Part shown: one piece after another, positions 28,791 to 37,086 of the stretch
How positions within the stretch are numbered: the stretch's first letter is position 1
How the letters are laid out: each line of letters begins with the position of its first letter
Source of the DNA: CAWATZ01 sp963784995
GTDB taxonomy: Bacteria; Planctomycetota; Planctomycetia; Gemmatales; Gemmataceae
DNA length: 64,000 bases
Direction of reading: 5' to 3'
NCBI GenBank assembly: GCA_963784995.1
Contig: CAWATZ010000006.1
Coordinates: 558,001 to 622,000 of the forward strand
Notes under the pieces: generated by a model
Database searches by the model: none
Told to the model about the DNA's origin: nothing
Seen by the model: the letters and a program-made list of their open reading frames with translations, nothing else
Translations under genes and position numbers: made by a program

Positions 28791-29116
28791 GTACCGACAT
28801 CTACATCTATGGCCCAGCTGAGGACGACGGACTTGAGCGCGACGACCTGGAGGATGCGCTTCGGGGCCTTCTGGGACCGGCTGGCCGGCTCACCGGCGCG
28901 GGATCCGGCGTCGGAGGATACAACGTCGATCTCACTCTGGCCGCCGGGGAGAACCTGGAGGTTTGGATCGCTCGGCTGGCGGACCTCTTGCGGCAGTTGG
29001 GTGCTGGCCCCGGCACCTTCTTCGAGGTGTACCCTACCGGGTGGAAGCCCGGGCTGCCGTGGCGGCGAATCGAGGTTGATGGTGAGGACCGATGGCTCAC
29101 CGAGCGCGAGGCCTGA
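28787..29116 (+). CDS. Hypothetical protein coupled to the HAD fusion
   Basis: The ATG at 28787 overlaps the previous stop (ATGA). The 109-residue acidic protein starts MSTDIYIYGPAEDDGLERDD and contains YNVDLTLAAGENLEVWIARL and GTFFEVYPTGWKPGLPW. It has no signal peptide, no membrane segment and no known family. The overlap suggests it is a partner of the HAD fusion. Confidence 0.75.
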   Translation: MSTDIYIYGPAEDDGLERDDLEDALRGLLGPAGRLTGAGSGVGGYNVDLTLAAGENLEVWIARLADLLRQLGAGPGTFFEVYPTGWKPGLPWRRIEVDGEDRWLTEREA

Positions 29117-29171
29117 ACGGTTCTCCTCGCATTCTCGGTAAGGCTTGAGCCGTAGGACAGGAGAACGTACC

Positions 29172-29855
29172 ATGATGCGTGGGACTTGGCTGGTGGTCGG
29201 CATCCTGCTCAGTCTGTGCTTGCCGGCATGGGGACAAAAGAAGGCACCGCCCACAGACAAGGAAATCAAGACGCTGATCGATCAGCTCGTTTCCCCGAAC
29301 CCCGAGCCCATGACTACGTTCAGGCCGCACATTGATCTGCCGGCGGGTTACGACCGCACAAAGCAAGCGAAGGTCCTTGATGCACGATCCAAACTGTTAG
29401 AGCTTGGTTCTCCGGCATTTCCTTTTCTGATCGAGAGGTGGAATGACGAACGCTACTGCCTGACCACCGAGAACGGCTTATCCGGCTGCTTCACGAACGA
29501 GTCCGTTGGCAGTATCTGCCGAATCATCGTGTTCGTTCAACTCCAGCCCTTTGGCTTCTGGCAATCAGGCGGCGATGATCCGCGCGGCAAGCCCCACCGT
29601 CCCAGCTATCCTGAACACTTCCTCGAGTCGCAGAAGGCGGCGAAAGCTTGGTGGGAAAAGAACAAAGGCAAAACGCTCTATCAGATGCAGCTCGAGGCTC
29701 TCGATTGGGTAATCGCCGAAGAAGCCAAACGTCCTGGCGACTTTTCCGCCAAGGAACAAGAGGGGCTTCAGAAGATTCGCAAAGATCTTGTGAAAAGCGG
29801 CAAGCCGCTGCCCCCGGGGGGCTACTATGCGGTGCAGGTCCAGCGGTCCAAGTAG
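29172..29855 (+). CDS. Secreted protein of unknown function, paralogue 2
   Basis: The 227-residue protein from the ATG at 29172 (CAGGAGA upstream) is a paralogue of the product of 26328-26996. It has the same signal peptide, the same PPTDKEIKTLIDQLVSPNP segment and the same C-terminal helices. The middle differs: an insert around GDDPRGKPHRP and different Cys positions. The 154-bp identical 5' block points to recent duplication or gene conversion. Confidence 0.82.
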   Translation: MMRGTWLVVGILLSLCLPAWGQKKAPPTDKEIKTLIDQLVSPNPEPMTTFRPHIDLPAGYDRTKQAKVLDARSKLLELGSPAFPFLIERWNDERYCLTTENGLSGCFTNESVGSICRIIVFVQLQPFGFWQSGGDDPRGKPHRPSYPEHFLESQKAAKAWWEKNKGKTLYQMQLEALDWVIAEEAKRPGDFSAKEQEGLQKIRKDLVKSGKPLPPGGYYAVQVQRSK

Positions 29856-29874
29856 CCCGAGCGGTGCTTGAAGA

Positions 29875-29942
29875 GGGAAAGGTTCCAGGAGCCAATATTA
29901 CGATTCCAACAATCATCATATTGACTCCTGGGACCTTTTCCC
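29875..29942. repeat. Inverted repeat of the ggttccaggagcc family, copy 2
   Basis: The left arm from 29875 (gggaaaggttccaggagcca) pairs with 29918-29942, about 22 of 25 positions matching, around a centre containing tacgattcc. It lies between paralogue 2 and the next small gene and may act as a terminator. Confidence 0.75.
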
Positions 29943-29977
29943 TTTCGGTCAGAAACCAACTGCGAAAGGAAAGTCCA

Positions 29978-30437
29978 ATGCGAGCCGTGTTTGCGATGAT
30001 TTCGGTCGGTTTACTTGGCGTTGCCGTCGGCAGCGCCGCCGAGACAATCGCCAAATGGGAAGAGCGACCTTTCTTTCCACGAAAAGCGGGCGACAAAGTC
30101 CCTCCCCCCGCGTTCTTCGCGACAACGAAAGCGATGCCGGCGGGGGCGGAGGTCAAGATCAAAGTCGTCCAGTGCCCCAAGGATGCGGCCCTGGAAGTCC
30201 ATCGCTTTATCGGTGGACCTGTCTTCAGCGCGGGAAGCACCAAGTACGCTGATCTGTCGGTAAACAAGACGCTCACGCAGAAGCTGGACAAGGAAATGAA
30301 GGTCGCCATCACGACCAGCGCAGGCGGCGCAGGGCCGGTGCAAAAGCATCGCCCGGAAGGACGGCCACGACGTCCTGACCTACTCCTTCGACAAGCTCGG
30401 AGACATGGTCGTCGAAGTCGCAGTGGTCGGAAAATAG
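29978..30437 (+). CDS. Secreted protein of unknown function, one frameshift
   Basis: The ATG at 29978 follows a GAAAGGAAAG tract. A signal peptide (MRAVFAMISVGLLGVAVGSA) is followed by FFPRKAGDKVPPPAFFATTK and KYADLSVNKTLTQKLDKEMKVAITTSAGG. The frame breaks near 30345; the next frame gives KDGHDVLTYSFDKLGDMVVE to a TAG at 30437, a sensible end. The uninterrupted frame instead gives an arginine-rich tail, so a one-base error is likely. The family is unknown. Confidence 0.65.
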
Positions 30438-30471
30438 TCCAGTGGACCTGACGCCCGAAGCGATCGGCCAA

Positions 30472-30705
30472 CGAACTGGTTCTTGAGGCGAATCGCGAGT
30501 TGGCCGAGAAATCGTTGGCTGGCCAGTCGGTAATCCGCGAACCCTTCCGGTTGGCCGCACCATGAAGCGCGTGGACCTGGTCTGGCTCCTGGAGACACAG
30601 CGCTGTCGATTGCTTCGTGATCGAGGCAAGCACAGCGTGCATTTGAACCCGGCGAACAACCAAACTTCGAGACCAACTTGCGGACGCCTCAACGATCCGC
30701 GATAA
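30472..30705 (+). pseudogene. Degraded hicBA copy
   Basis: From 30472 the sequence closely matches the intact hicBA locus at 33330-33521. It gives the HicB tail (ELVLEANRELAEKSLAGQSV) ending at the ATGA overlap. A HicA start at 30562 follows (MKRVDLVWLLETQRCRLLRD). HicA loses similarity after NPANNQTS and stops at 30705, lacking the C-terminal part of the fold. HicB lacks its first 40 residues. A functional toxin is unlikely. Confidence 0.8.
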
Positions 30706-30727
30706 TGTACGGCGGGAGGGCCAACCC

Positions 30728-31435
30728 ATGCCGCTGCACGATTGGAAGGACGAGCGAGGTTGGGACGGTGTGTACTTGCTCTGGTTGAGTGAGCTGGTCC
30801 GGTGGCTTCGGCCGCAATTGCCTGACGGTTTTCGTGCCTGCGTCGGCTCCGTACCGGCCCTGACGGTTGAAAGTACCAACGGGCGCCCCGAACTCCAGGT
30901 CAGACGTTGGCAACCGGAATCGCCCAGTCCTGTTCAGGAGCCGGCCCTCTCGCTTCTGGAGCCGGACCTGGAAGGCGTCGCCACGTTTACCTTTGACCCA
31001 CACCGGGCCATCCACGTAGACCATCACGGCTGTCTCGTGGCCGCCATTGAACTGGTGTCACCGCGCAACAAAGATCGCCGGGAGGCAAAAGAGGGTTACT
31101 GCTTCCGCTATCTGGGTTATCTGCGGCAAGGAGTGCATTTGCTTTTGGTCGATTTGCTTCCGCGCCCGGCCGGCTTTTCGTTTCTCAATGTTCTGGGGAC
31201 CGCGCTGGGGTTGGCGATCCCAGACACGCCAGCCCCGTTCGCTGTGAGCTTTCGCGTCGGTGATCCGATCCCCAACGGAAACGCGGAGTCCCCGGTGATT
31301 GCTGTCTGGCGTCGCGCGCTCCAGCCCGGACAACCGTTACCGACGCTGCCCTTGACCCTGGTCTCACGGCAACAGATCTTTATCGATCTGGAACAAACCT
31401 ACCGCTCTGCCTGCGAGCAGGCCTATCTGGATTGA
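30728..31435 (+). CDS. DUF4058-family protein
   Basis: The 235-residue protein starts MPLHDWKDERGWDGVYLLWL. It has the family's conserved blocks AAIELVSPRNKDRREAK and GYLRQGVHLLLVDLLPRP. The block ELVSPxNK resembles PD-(D/E)xK-like cores, but nuclease activity is unproven. It is common in planctomycetes and cyanobacteria. The function is unknown. Confidence 0.85.
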   Translation: MPLHDWKDERGWDGVYLLWLSELVRWLRPQLPDGFRACVGSVPALTVESTNGRPELQVRRWQPESPSPVQEPALSLLEPDLEGVATFTFDPHRAIHVDHHGCLVAAIELVSPRNKDRREAKEGYCFRYLGYLRQGVHLLLVDLLPRPAGFSFLNVLGTALGLAIPDTPAPFAVSFRVGDPIPNGNAESPVIAVWRRALQPGQPLPTLPLTLVSRQQIFIDLEQTYRSACEQAYLD

Positions 31436-31460
31436 AGGCGTGCCGTTCAGCGGCAGAGGC

Positions 31461-31542
31461 CCGGAAAAGATGCCCGAAAAGTGCCAGGAACTGATATTAC
31501 GGATTATCAATTTGTAATATCTGCTCCTGACTCCTTTTCCGG
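31461..31542. repeat. Inverted repeat of the ggttccaggagcc family, copy 3
   Basis: The outer ends ccggaaaag and ctccttttccgg and inner segments (31474-31499 against 31515-31542) form an imperfect hairpin. It has the same cagga...gatatta core as the other copies. Confidence 0.65.
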
Positions 31543-31570
31543 CTCAGTTCGGCGTCAAAGGCGTCTCGGT

Positions 31571-32182
31571 ATGACAAAGGTCGAATTCCTAAACCGCCCG
31601 GTTGTTGCGATGTATCGGGGTTTCGTGCCTCCTCCAGAATGGGTGGCCGAGGCATGGGGTATTGAATCATTCCATGCAGAGGCACTGTATGCTCTCTGCC
31701 GGAGTGTAAGCAAGAACGGCACATTGCGGGGAGCCAGCGACTGGCTGGATTTGCTGGCTGCCGCACTGCCATGTCTCCAAGCGATTGAGTTGTACTCGGC
31801 GATTCGGGACGGTACGAAGCGAAGCGAGAGCGAATGGCGAGCGGAGTTCGAGCGAGCTTTTCCAGCAAGCATTGCCATGCTGCCACCCATAGACCGTCAG
31901 CGAGAATTGTCTAATGCTTCGTTTGCTCTATTCATGGCGATAAGTTGGGACGATCTGCAGCGAGTGCGATCCCGGCTTGGTCAACTTCACCGTGGCGGCT
32001 TCAAACTAAGAGAGGCTGTTCTGCGTGTTGATGAATTGCGAGAGTTCCTCGATGTTGAAGACTCAGCAGCGTTCGCGGGGCTGTCGGACTCCGAAGAGAT
32101 GTCCGCTGTGGCGTTCGCCCAACGGTTGGGACATTCTGCTGCACTGGAAGTATTGCAATCTGACACAGAAGATACCGTATGA
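31571..32182 (+). CDS. Hypothetical protein
   Basis: The ATG at 31571 (MTKVEFLNRPVVAMYRG) gives 203 mostly helical residues (ASDWLDLLAAALPCLQAIEL, EFERAFPASIAMLPPIDRQR). There is no signal peptide, membrane segment or recognised family. The frame also opens upstream through the inverted repeat, but without a ribosome site. Confidence 0.6.
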   Translation: MTKVEFLNRPVVAMYRGFVPPPEWVAEAWGIESFHAEALYALCRSVSKNGTLRGASDWLDLLAAALPCLQAIELYSAIRDGTKRSESEWRAEFERAFPASIAMLPPIDRQRELSNASFALFMAISWDDLQRVRSRLGQLHRGGFKLREAVLRVDELREFLDVEDSAAFAGLSDSEEMSAVAFAQRLGHSAALEVLQSDTEDTV

Positions 32183-32216
32183 GCCGCAGCAGCTGACCTG
32201 GCCTGCCACTTTGCTT

Positions 32217-32378
32217 CCTAGCACCAAACGGTTATTCGGGGGTTTGGTGTAAACCTTGGGGTGGCACACAAGCCCGAAGCGCCAGCGCCGGGACACGCCG
32301 ATCCCGGCGCTGGCGCTTTGGGCTTGTGTGCCGTCCCATTGTTGCCAGAATCGGCCCTGGTTACCGTTTGGTGCTAGG
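32217..32378. mobile_element. MITE-like element with central palindrome
   Basis: Sixteen-base terminal inverted repeats (cctagcaccaaacggt at 32217-32232 and its exact complement at 32363-32378) bound 162 bp with no gene. A 31-bp-arm palindrome (32263-32293 and 32302-32332, one mismatch) fills the middle. No clear target duplication is seen. It directly precedes the group II intron remnant. Confidence 0.6.
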
Positions 32379-32455
32379 GCTCTGTAACTCCCCGAGGCGG
32401 ACCGGGCAGCTGAGCAGGGTCGTTCGCGTGCGACACGAGGTCGCCGATCCAGCTG

Positions 32456-32782
32456 ATGAAAGCTGCCGGGGTGAAGGTGTTTCGGTGGCAGAAGATTCGG
32501 TCGGACGCCAACCCGTACGATCCGGCGTGGGAACTGTACCTGGAGGAACGGGAGTGCTGGAAATGGACGCACACTCTTGCAAAGCGGGGCCGGATCGACT
32601 ACTTATGGAGAGAGCAAGGCGGCAAGTGTGTGGTCTGCGGGCAAAGCCTCCGCGTGGAGGAGCAACCCTGGCACGTCCACCATCGGGTCTGGCGGTGTCG
32701 AGGTGGTCAAGACACGTTCGACAACCTGGAGTTGTTGCACGCCAACTGCCACCGACAGCAACACGCGCGAATGAGAAGTTGA
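32456..32782 (+). pseudogene. C-terminal HNH endonuclease part of a group II intron protein
   Basis: The sequence KVFRWQKIRSDANPYDPAWE and then CVVCGQSL...HVHHRVWRCRGG...NLELLHANCHRQ matches the C-terminal D/En region of group II intron proteins. It has the zinc cysteines and the HH...N...H HNH pattern. The maturase and RT domains are absent upstream. Confidence 0.75.
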
Positions 32783-32823
32783 CGGATCAAGCCGCGTCCT
32801 GCGAAGGGCGTTGGCAATGGCTT

Positions 32824-32857
32824 GAGCCGTATGAAGCGAAAGTTTCACGTACGGTTC
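32824..32857 (+). ncRNA. Group II intron domain V
   Basis: A 34-nt hairpin begins gagccgtatg, has a GAAA tetraloop (aagcgaaagttt) and ends acggttc, the canonical length and layout of domain V. This is the catalytic core element of group II introns. It supports the intron call independently of the protein match. Confidence 0.85.
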
Positions 32858-32984
32858 TTAGGGGGCCGGGGGCCAGCAATGGCCTCCGGCTACCCGACCA
32901 ACAGTACCTGCCTCAATGGCGCCGTTCCACGAGAGGTCAATGCAACCCGCTTCACGCCGGCGTCAGCGGTCATGTGATTGACCC

Positions 32985-33013
32985 TTGCGCCATTTGGTCC
33001 TGTTGGATATAAT
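32985..33013 (+). promoter_or_regulatory. Possible sigma70-type promoter before hicBA
   Basis: TATAAT at 33008-33013 is preceded by a weak -35 (TTGCGC, 32985-32990) with 17-base spacing. It lies about 190 bases before hicB. Only the -10 matches well. Confidence 0.35.
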
Positions 33014-33200
33014 CTTCCTCATCAGGGTCTGTTCCGGGAGCCGAGGGAGCAGGTTGAGCCGTTGCGTCAGATTCTCCCTGCCGGTTGGAAGAGGCAGATG
33101 CGAATTGGGGCTGAGTCGCCCCGACGTGGCGAGTCGCCGCAAACTCCTGCTGTAGTAGAAACCGAGCAGACGAAAGAGGACTACTGGGAGGAACGTAACC

Positions 33201-33419
33201 ATGCAACTGACCGCCGTCTTCATGCAGGTCCCCGAGGGTTACATCGGGTTCGTCGAAGAACTCCCTGGCGCCAACACGCAGGGGGATACCCTGGAAGAAG
33301 CCCGGGAGAACCTGCGCGAAGCCGTCGAACTGGTTCTTGAGGCGAATCGCGAGTTGGCCGAGAAATCATTGGCTGGCCAGTCGGTAATCCGCGAACCCTT
33401 CCGGTTGGCCGCGCCATGA
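33201..33419 (+). CDS. hicB: HicB-like antitoxin
   Basis: The 72-residue protein from the ATG at 33201 (GGGAGGAACGTAACC upstream) has the HicB core. This is AVFMQVPEGYIGFVEELPGA, then DTLEEARENLREAVELVLEA. It lacks a clear C-terminal DNA-binding domain, as in short HicB forms. It should neutralise HicA. Its stop overlaps the hicA start by 4 bases, so production is coupled. Confidence 0.85.
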   Translation: MQLTAVFMQVPEGYIGFVEELPGANTQGDTLEEARENLREAVELVLEANRELAEKSLAGQSVIREPFRLAAP

Positions 33420-33601
33420 AGCGCGTGGACCTGATCCGGCACGTGGAGACGCATGGCTGCCGATTGCTTCGCGACCGTGGCAAGCACAGCGTGTATGTGA
33501 ACCCGGCGAACAACCAAACGTCAGCGGTGCCCCGGCACCGAGAAATCAACGACTTCCTGGCGCGGAAAATCTGCCGGGATCTGGGGATACCTCAGCCATG
33601 A
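33416..33601 (+). CDS. hicA: HicA-like mRNA interferase toxin
   Basis: The 61-residue protein MKRVDLIRHVETHGCRLLRD has the dsRBD-like HicA fold. The catalytic histidine is in GKHSVYVNP, and the end is PRHREINDFLARKICRDLGI. HicA cleaves mRNA when free of HicB. Gene order is hicB-hicA, the reverse of the classic locus but common. A broken copy lies at 30472-30705. Confidence 0.87.
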   Translation: MKRVDLIRHVETHGCRLLRDRGKHSVYVNPANNQTSAVPRHREINDFLARKICRDLGIPQP

Positions 33602-33734
33602 CCTGAGTTCAGGAGAGTGAATCGCGAGATGGAGATCCCGGAGTATGACAAGGTGCTGCTCACCGGCTCCCAAGAGGAGTTGAACAAGTACTGGACACTG
33701 GCGAGGAAGTCGCCGACTTTATGATTATTTATCC

Positions 33735-33985
33735 TTGTGGGGCATCGGCAAGTGCGCAGGCTCCGTGCCCTCCCGCCAGACAGGGGAGGTGCACATAGCA
33801 TCATCCTCGGTGCCCCCACCACTTTCAGAGGCCACTATCGCTGACGTGGAAGCTGACTTGGGATTCGCCTTGCCGCCACTCCTCCGCGAGCTGTACCGTC
33901 ATGTTGGCGATGGCCGATTTGGGCCTGGATGCGGATTATTGAGCCTGAACGATGCCCGGGATGGGGACCTGTCGGTCGGAAGATT
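33735..33985 (+). pseudogene. SMI1/KNR4 (SUKH)-like fragment
   Basis: The frame contains LSEATIADVEADLGFALPPL and LRELYRHVGDGRFGPGCGLL, the N-terminal signature of SUKH-superfamily proteins, many of which are immunity proteins. It lacks a normal start and loses similarity after about RFYLGNHG, where sequence antisense to another fragment begins. A 31-codon frame just upstream (33629-33724, MEIPEYDKVLLTGSQEEL) may be another piece. Confidence 0.6.
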
Positions 33986-34120
33986 CTACTTGGGGAACCA
34001 TGGTGTTGATCCATCGTGGAAGTGGCCAAGGAGCCGGCCATCTGGGGTCCGCAGCTCCAGCGGAGCGCGGACGGCTCCGAGTTGAGCAAGCGTCGATGCA
34101 TCGGTGATAACCAGGGACAT
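33986..34120 (-). pseudogene. Truncated antitoxin-like protein
   Basis: From 34120, MSLVITDASTLAQLGAVRAP and LELRTPDGRLLGHF match a small planctomycete protein type, possibly antitoxin-like. The tail then runs into the SUKH-fragment junction and stops after 44 residues. It is inferred to be a remnant joined by rearrangement. Confidence 0.5.
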
Positions 34121-34245
34121 GGTTGACTCCAAAAGAGTGATACCCGCCAAAACCACCAACCACTTGTACAATAACGGCACAACGCCTGTTCTGCAACGCC
34201 CCTGATTCTTCGCCTGGCCCTGGTGCCGCTCCGGCGTGCGTTCGC

Positions 34246-36946
34246 CTACCTGGGCTTGTCCGGAGTTTTCGCCACCAGGGCCTCCACCTCGGCCCACAAC
34301 CTCTGCCAGTCCTCGCGTTCGTCGGCCGGAAGCCTGGCGAGGTTGTCCGGACCACGGACACCGGCCAGCGCGGGGTCGCGCTGCCATTGCCGCAGGGCCT
34401 GCCGCAGGTCGGCGCGGTCCCCGGCCGTGCCGCTCTCCCCTTGGCTGGCGGCCGCGGCCAGGTCGGCCTGCAGCCAGTGCAAGGCCTGGCGGCGCCAGCG
34501 GGCTTTTTCCTGGTCATCGAGCGGCGCGGCGCCCGCGGCTGCCCTGGCCCGGACGGCGCAGCAGGCCGCGGTGTAGCGGTGGCCGGCCTGCCGATCTTCC
34601 GCCAGCTTTGGGTCGGCGGCGAAGGCGTCGGCGTACAGTTGGGCCGCGGCCAGACGTTGGCCCTCTGCCAGACAACCTGCTGCCAGGGTCAGCCGTTCGT
34701 CATTGTCGCGCGGCTGGTGCTCCCCTTTCAGGTATGCCGCCAGATTGGGAAACAGCAGCTCCTCGGCCTCGCGGCGCAGGAACTCGGCAACCAACCAGTC
34801 GTGATGAATGACCTTTGAGTCGAGCGGCAGTTTTCCGGTGCGGTGGCGGGAGTCGAGGGCCTGCAGCTCTTCGGGGATCAGCGGGGCGGCCACCGCGAAG
34901 GAGCGGCGCGCCTCGGCCGGCCGGTGGAGCTGTTGCTCCGCCAGCGCCCGGACCAGGAACGCCAGCGCCCCACACTTGCCATCATGCGCCTGGGCCTCCA
35001 CCTTGCTGCTCCAGCGCACCGCCTCCAGGTAGTCGCCGGCGCGGTAGGCCGTCAGGCCCCGGGCCGCTTCCAACCAGGGAAGCTTCCAGTCCTTTATCTC
35101 ACCTCGATCCAGCGCCTTCTGGAGGACCTCCCGGGGGAGCCCGTCTGGTGAACTCCCGGGCAGCAGCAGACAGACCTTGAGGACCAGGCCGGCGTCCCGC
35201 GCATCCTGGGTCCCTCGATAGCGCTCAACCATGCGGCGGCACAGGCTCCGATACCCCTCCACGTCACCGGCCAGGAGCAGGGCCACGGCCGGAGGCAGCC
35301 AGGGGACAGGGTCTTGCGGGAGCAACTCGATCCGGGCGAGCATGTCCCTGGCACATTCCTGCCACCGCCCCAGGCGGGCGTACCAGGTGGCGCGGGCGTA
35401 ATAGCCGGCGGCGTTGTTCGGTTCCTTCTCCAGGTTGGCCGTCAGGGCGGCCAGTTCGCCGGCTTCGTCCAACGGCGAGCCGGGAGCGTCAGCTCCCGGA
35501 TTCTTCCGATTCGTCGGAGAATCCGGGAGCTGACGCTCCCGGCTCGCCAATTCACGCCACAGGCCGGGCAGGGCCAGACAGAGGAGCAACCCAATGCCTG
35601 TGACCAGGATCGCGATACCGGCGGCCGGGACCCAGTGCCGGCGCCAGGTCAGGACGCCCAATGCTTTCCACGTGGGGCGGCGATAGGCGACGGTATCTGC
35701 CCCGACGGTCAAAGGGGGCAGCGGCGGCACAGACGGATTCTCCAGATGGGCCAGGCGCCCTTGCAGCAACTCGGCAACTTCGGCCGCGGTCTGGAACCGC
35801 TCGCCGGGATCTTTCGCCAGCAGTTTGCGAACAATTGCCGACAGGAAGTCGGGAATGGTGGGGTTGACTTCGCGAACCGGCCGCGGCGTGTCCTCGCACA
35901 CCCGTTTCATGGCGGCCAGGGCTTTGCCGGCCCGGAAGGGCTGCACACCGGTGCAGAGGGTGTACAGGACGCTGCCCAGGCTGAACAGGTCGCTGCGTGG
36001 GTCAAGGGGCTCGCCGCGTGCCTGCTCGGGCGACACGTACATCGGCGTGCCGGCGATGGCGCCTGATGCCGTCAGGGTGGCGTCGTCAACCGCCTTGGCC
36101 AGGCCGAAGTCGGTGATCTTGACGTTTGCTGCCGAGCCGGGCTGCTCAGGAGTTTCCAGAAGGATGTTGGCCGGCTTGATGTCGCGATGGATCTGTCCCT
36201 GCCGGTGGGCCGCGGCCAGTCCCCCTGCGACCTGGGCCCCGATCCGCAGGATTTCCTTGACGGCGAGCGGACCCTCCCGGTCGATGCGGTCTTGCAACGT
36301 CTGACCCCGGACGTACTCCATGACCAGGTAGGGCCGTGGTTCCTCCTCGACCTCGAACACCTTGATGACGTGCGGGTCGCGGACGGCGGCGGCGCGGGCC
36401 TCGCGGAGGAAGCGCAGCCGATCCGTGGCGTTGCCGGCCAGCTGCGGCGCCAGCACCTTGATGGCCACCAGGCGCTGCAGTTTCTCGTCGAAGGCCTTCA
36501 AGACAATCCCGAATCCCCCCTGGCCGAGCACTTCCAGCACCTCGTAGTGCAGAAACTGGCCCAGCGCCGGACTTCTGGGAGGGCTGCAAAAAGTCCAGTT
36601 TCAGGGACGGGAGGACGGCCGTCTTGCCCTCTTCGGTGGCCGCCGGGCTGGGCCCCGGGTCAATGTTCTCGGTGGCGTCCGAGGACACGTCGGGAGCTGC
36701 CGCGGTGCCCGCCCCGGCCTGGAAGTCGCTTGTCGGATCCAGGGTTCGCAAGAGAGACTCGACCTCGCGGCGCAGCTCGGGATTGCCGGCGCAAACCTCG
36801 TCCAGGTAGGCCTGGCGATCTCCCGGCGCGTCCAGTTCCCGGGCTCGGGCGAACACCGTCCGGACGTTGAGGGGCTGCTGGGCCAAGGTGAATACCCTCG
36901 CAAAGGTAAACGGATTCCGGTCGCGAAGTTTGAAGTTGGGATTCAT
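34246..36946 (-). CDS. Ser/Thr protein kinase with TM and TPR tail, one frameshift
   Basis: The start is ATG 36946. A planctomycete kinase N-terminal region (FARARELDAPGDRQAYLDEV) is followed by a frameshift near 36575. The catalytic domain then reads GQGGFGIVLKAF, VAIKVLAP, HRDIKPANILL, DFGLAKA and GTPMYVSPEQA. A transmembrane segment (VPAAGIAILVTGIGLLLCLA) is followed directly by 25 codons from palindrome family A. A TPR-rich extracytoplasmic part (about 350 residues) ends the protein. It probably phosphorylates cytoplasmic targets, with the tail sensing outside signals. Confidence 0.88.
35474..35548. repeat. Palindromic element, family A copy 2, in-frame in a kinase gene
   Basis: This is a 75-bp copy of the element at 1755-1829 with a single base change in the loop. 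Arms are 35474-35502 and 35520-35548. Since 75 is a multiple of three and no stop arises, it adds exactly 25 residues (ASRERQLPDSPTNRKNPGAD and so on) to the kinase just after its membrane segment. Confidence 0.95.
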
Positions 36947-37086
36947 TTTATCCCTGCGAAAGGTCGCGGACAACGATTTCCTCCCGAAGTCCCGAAGAAC
37001 GCGATTCACGCCAGAGCTGCCAATCCTTTGTACAATATCGGCCCAATGCTTGTTGTCCGATGTCCCGACCCCAGGAGACTCATCCC

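Larger units (their letters stand above)
32414..32898 (+). mobile_element. Group II intron, 3' remnant
   Basis: The last part of an intron-encoded protein (HNH endonuclease domain) is followed by intron RNA domain V (32824-32857). A domain VI-like hairpin follows, with an intron-type end CTACCCGAC at about 32898. The reverse transcriptase, most of the ORF and the 5' half of the intron are missing; the frame is closed by a stop at 32411. It is no longer able to move by itself. Confidence 0.75.
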
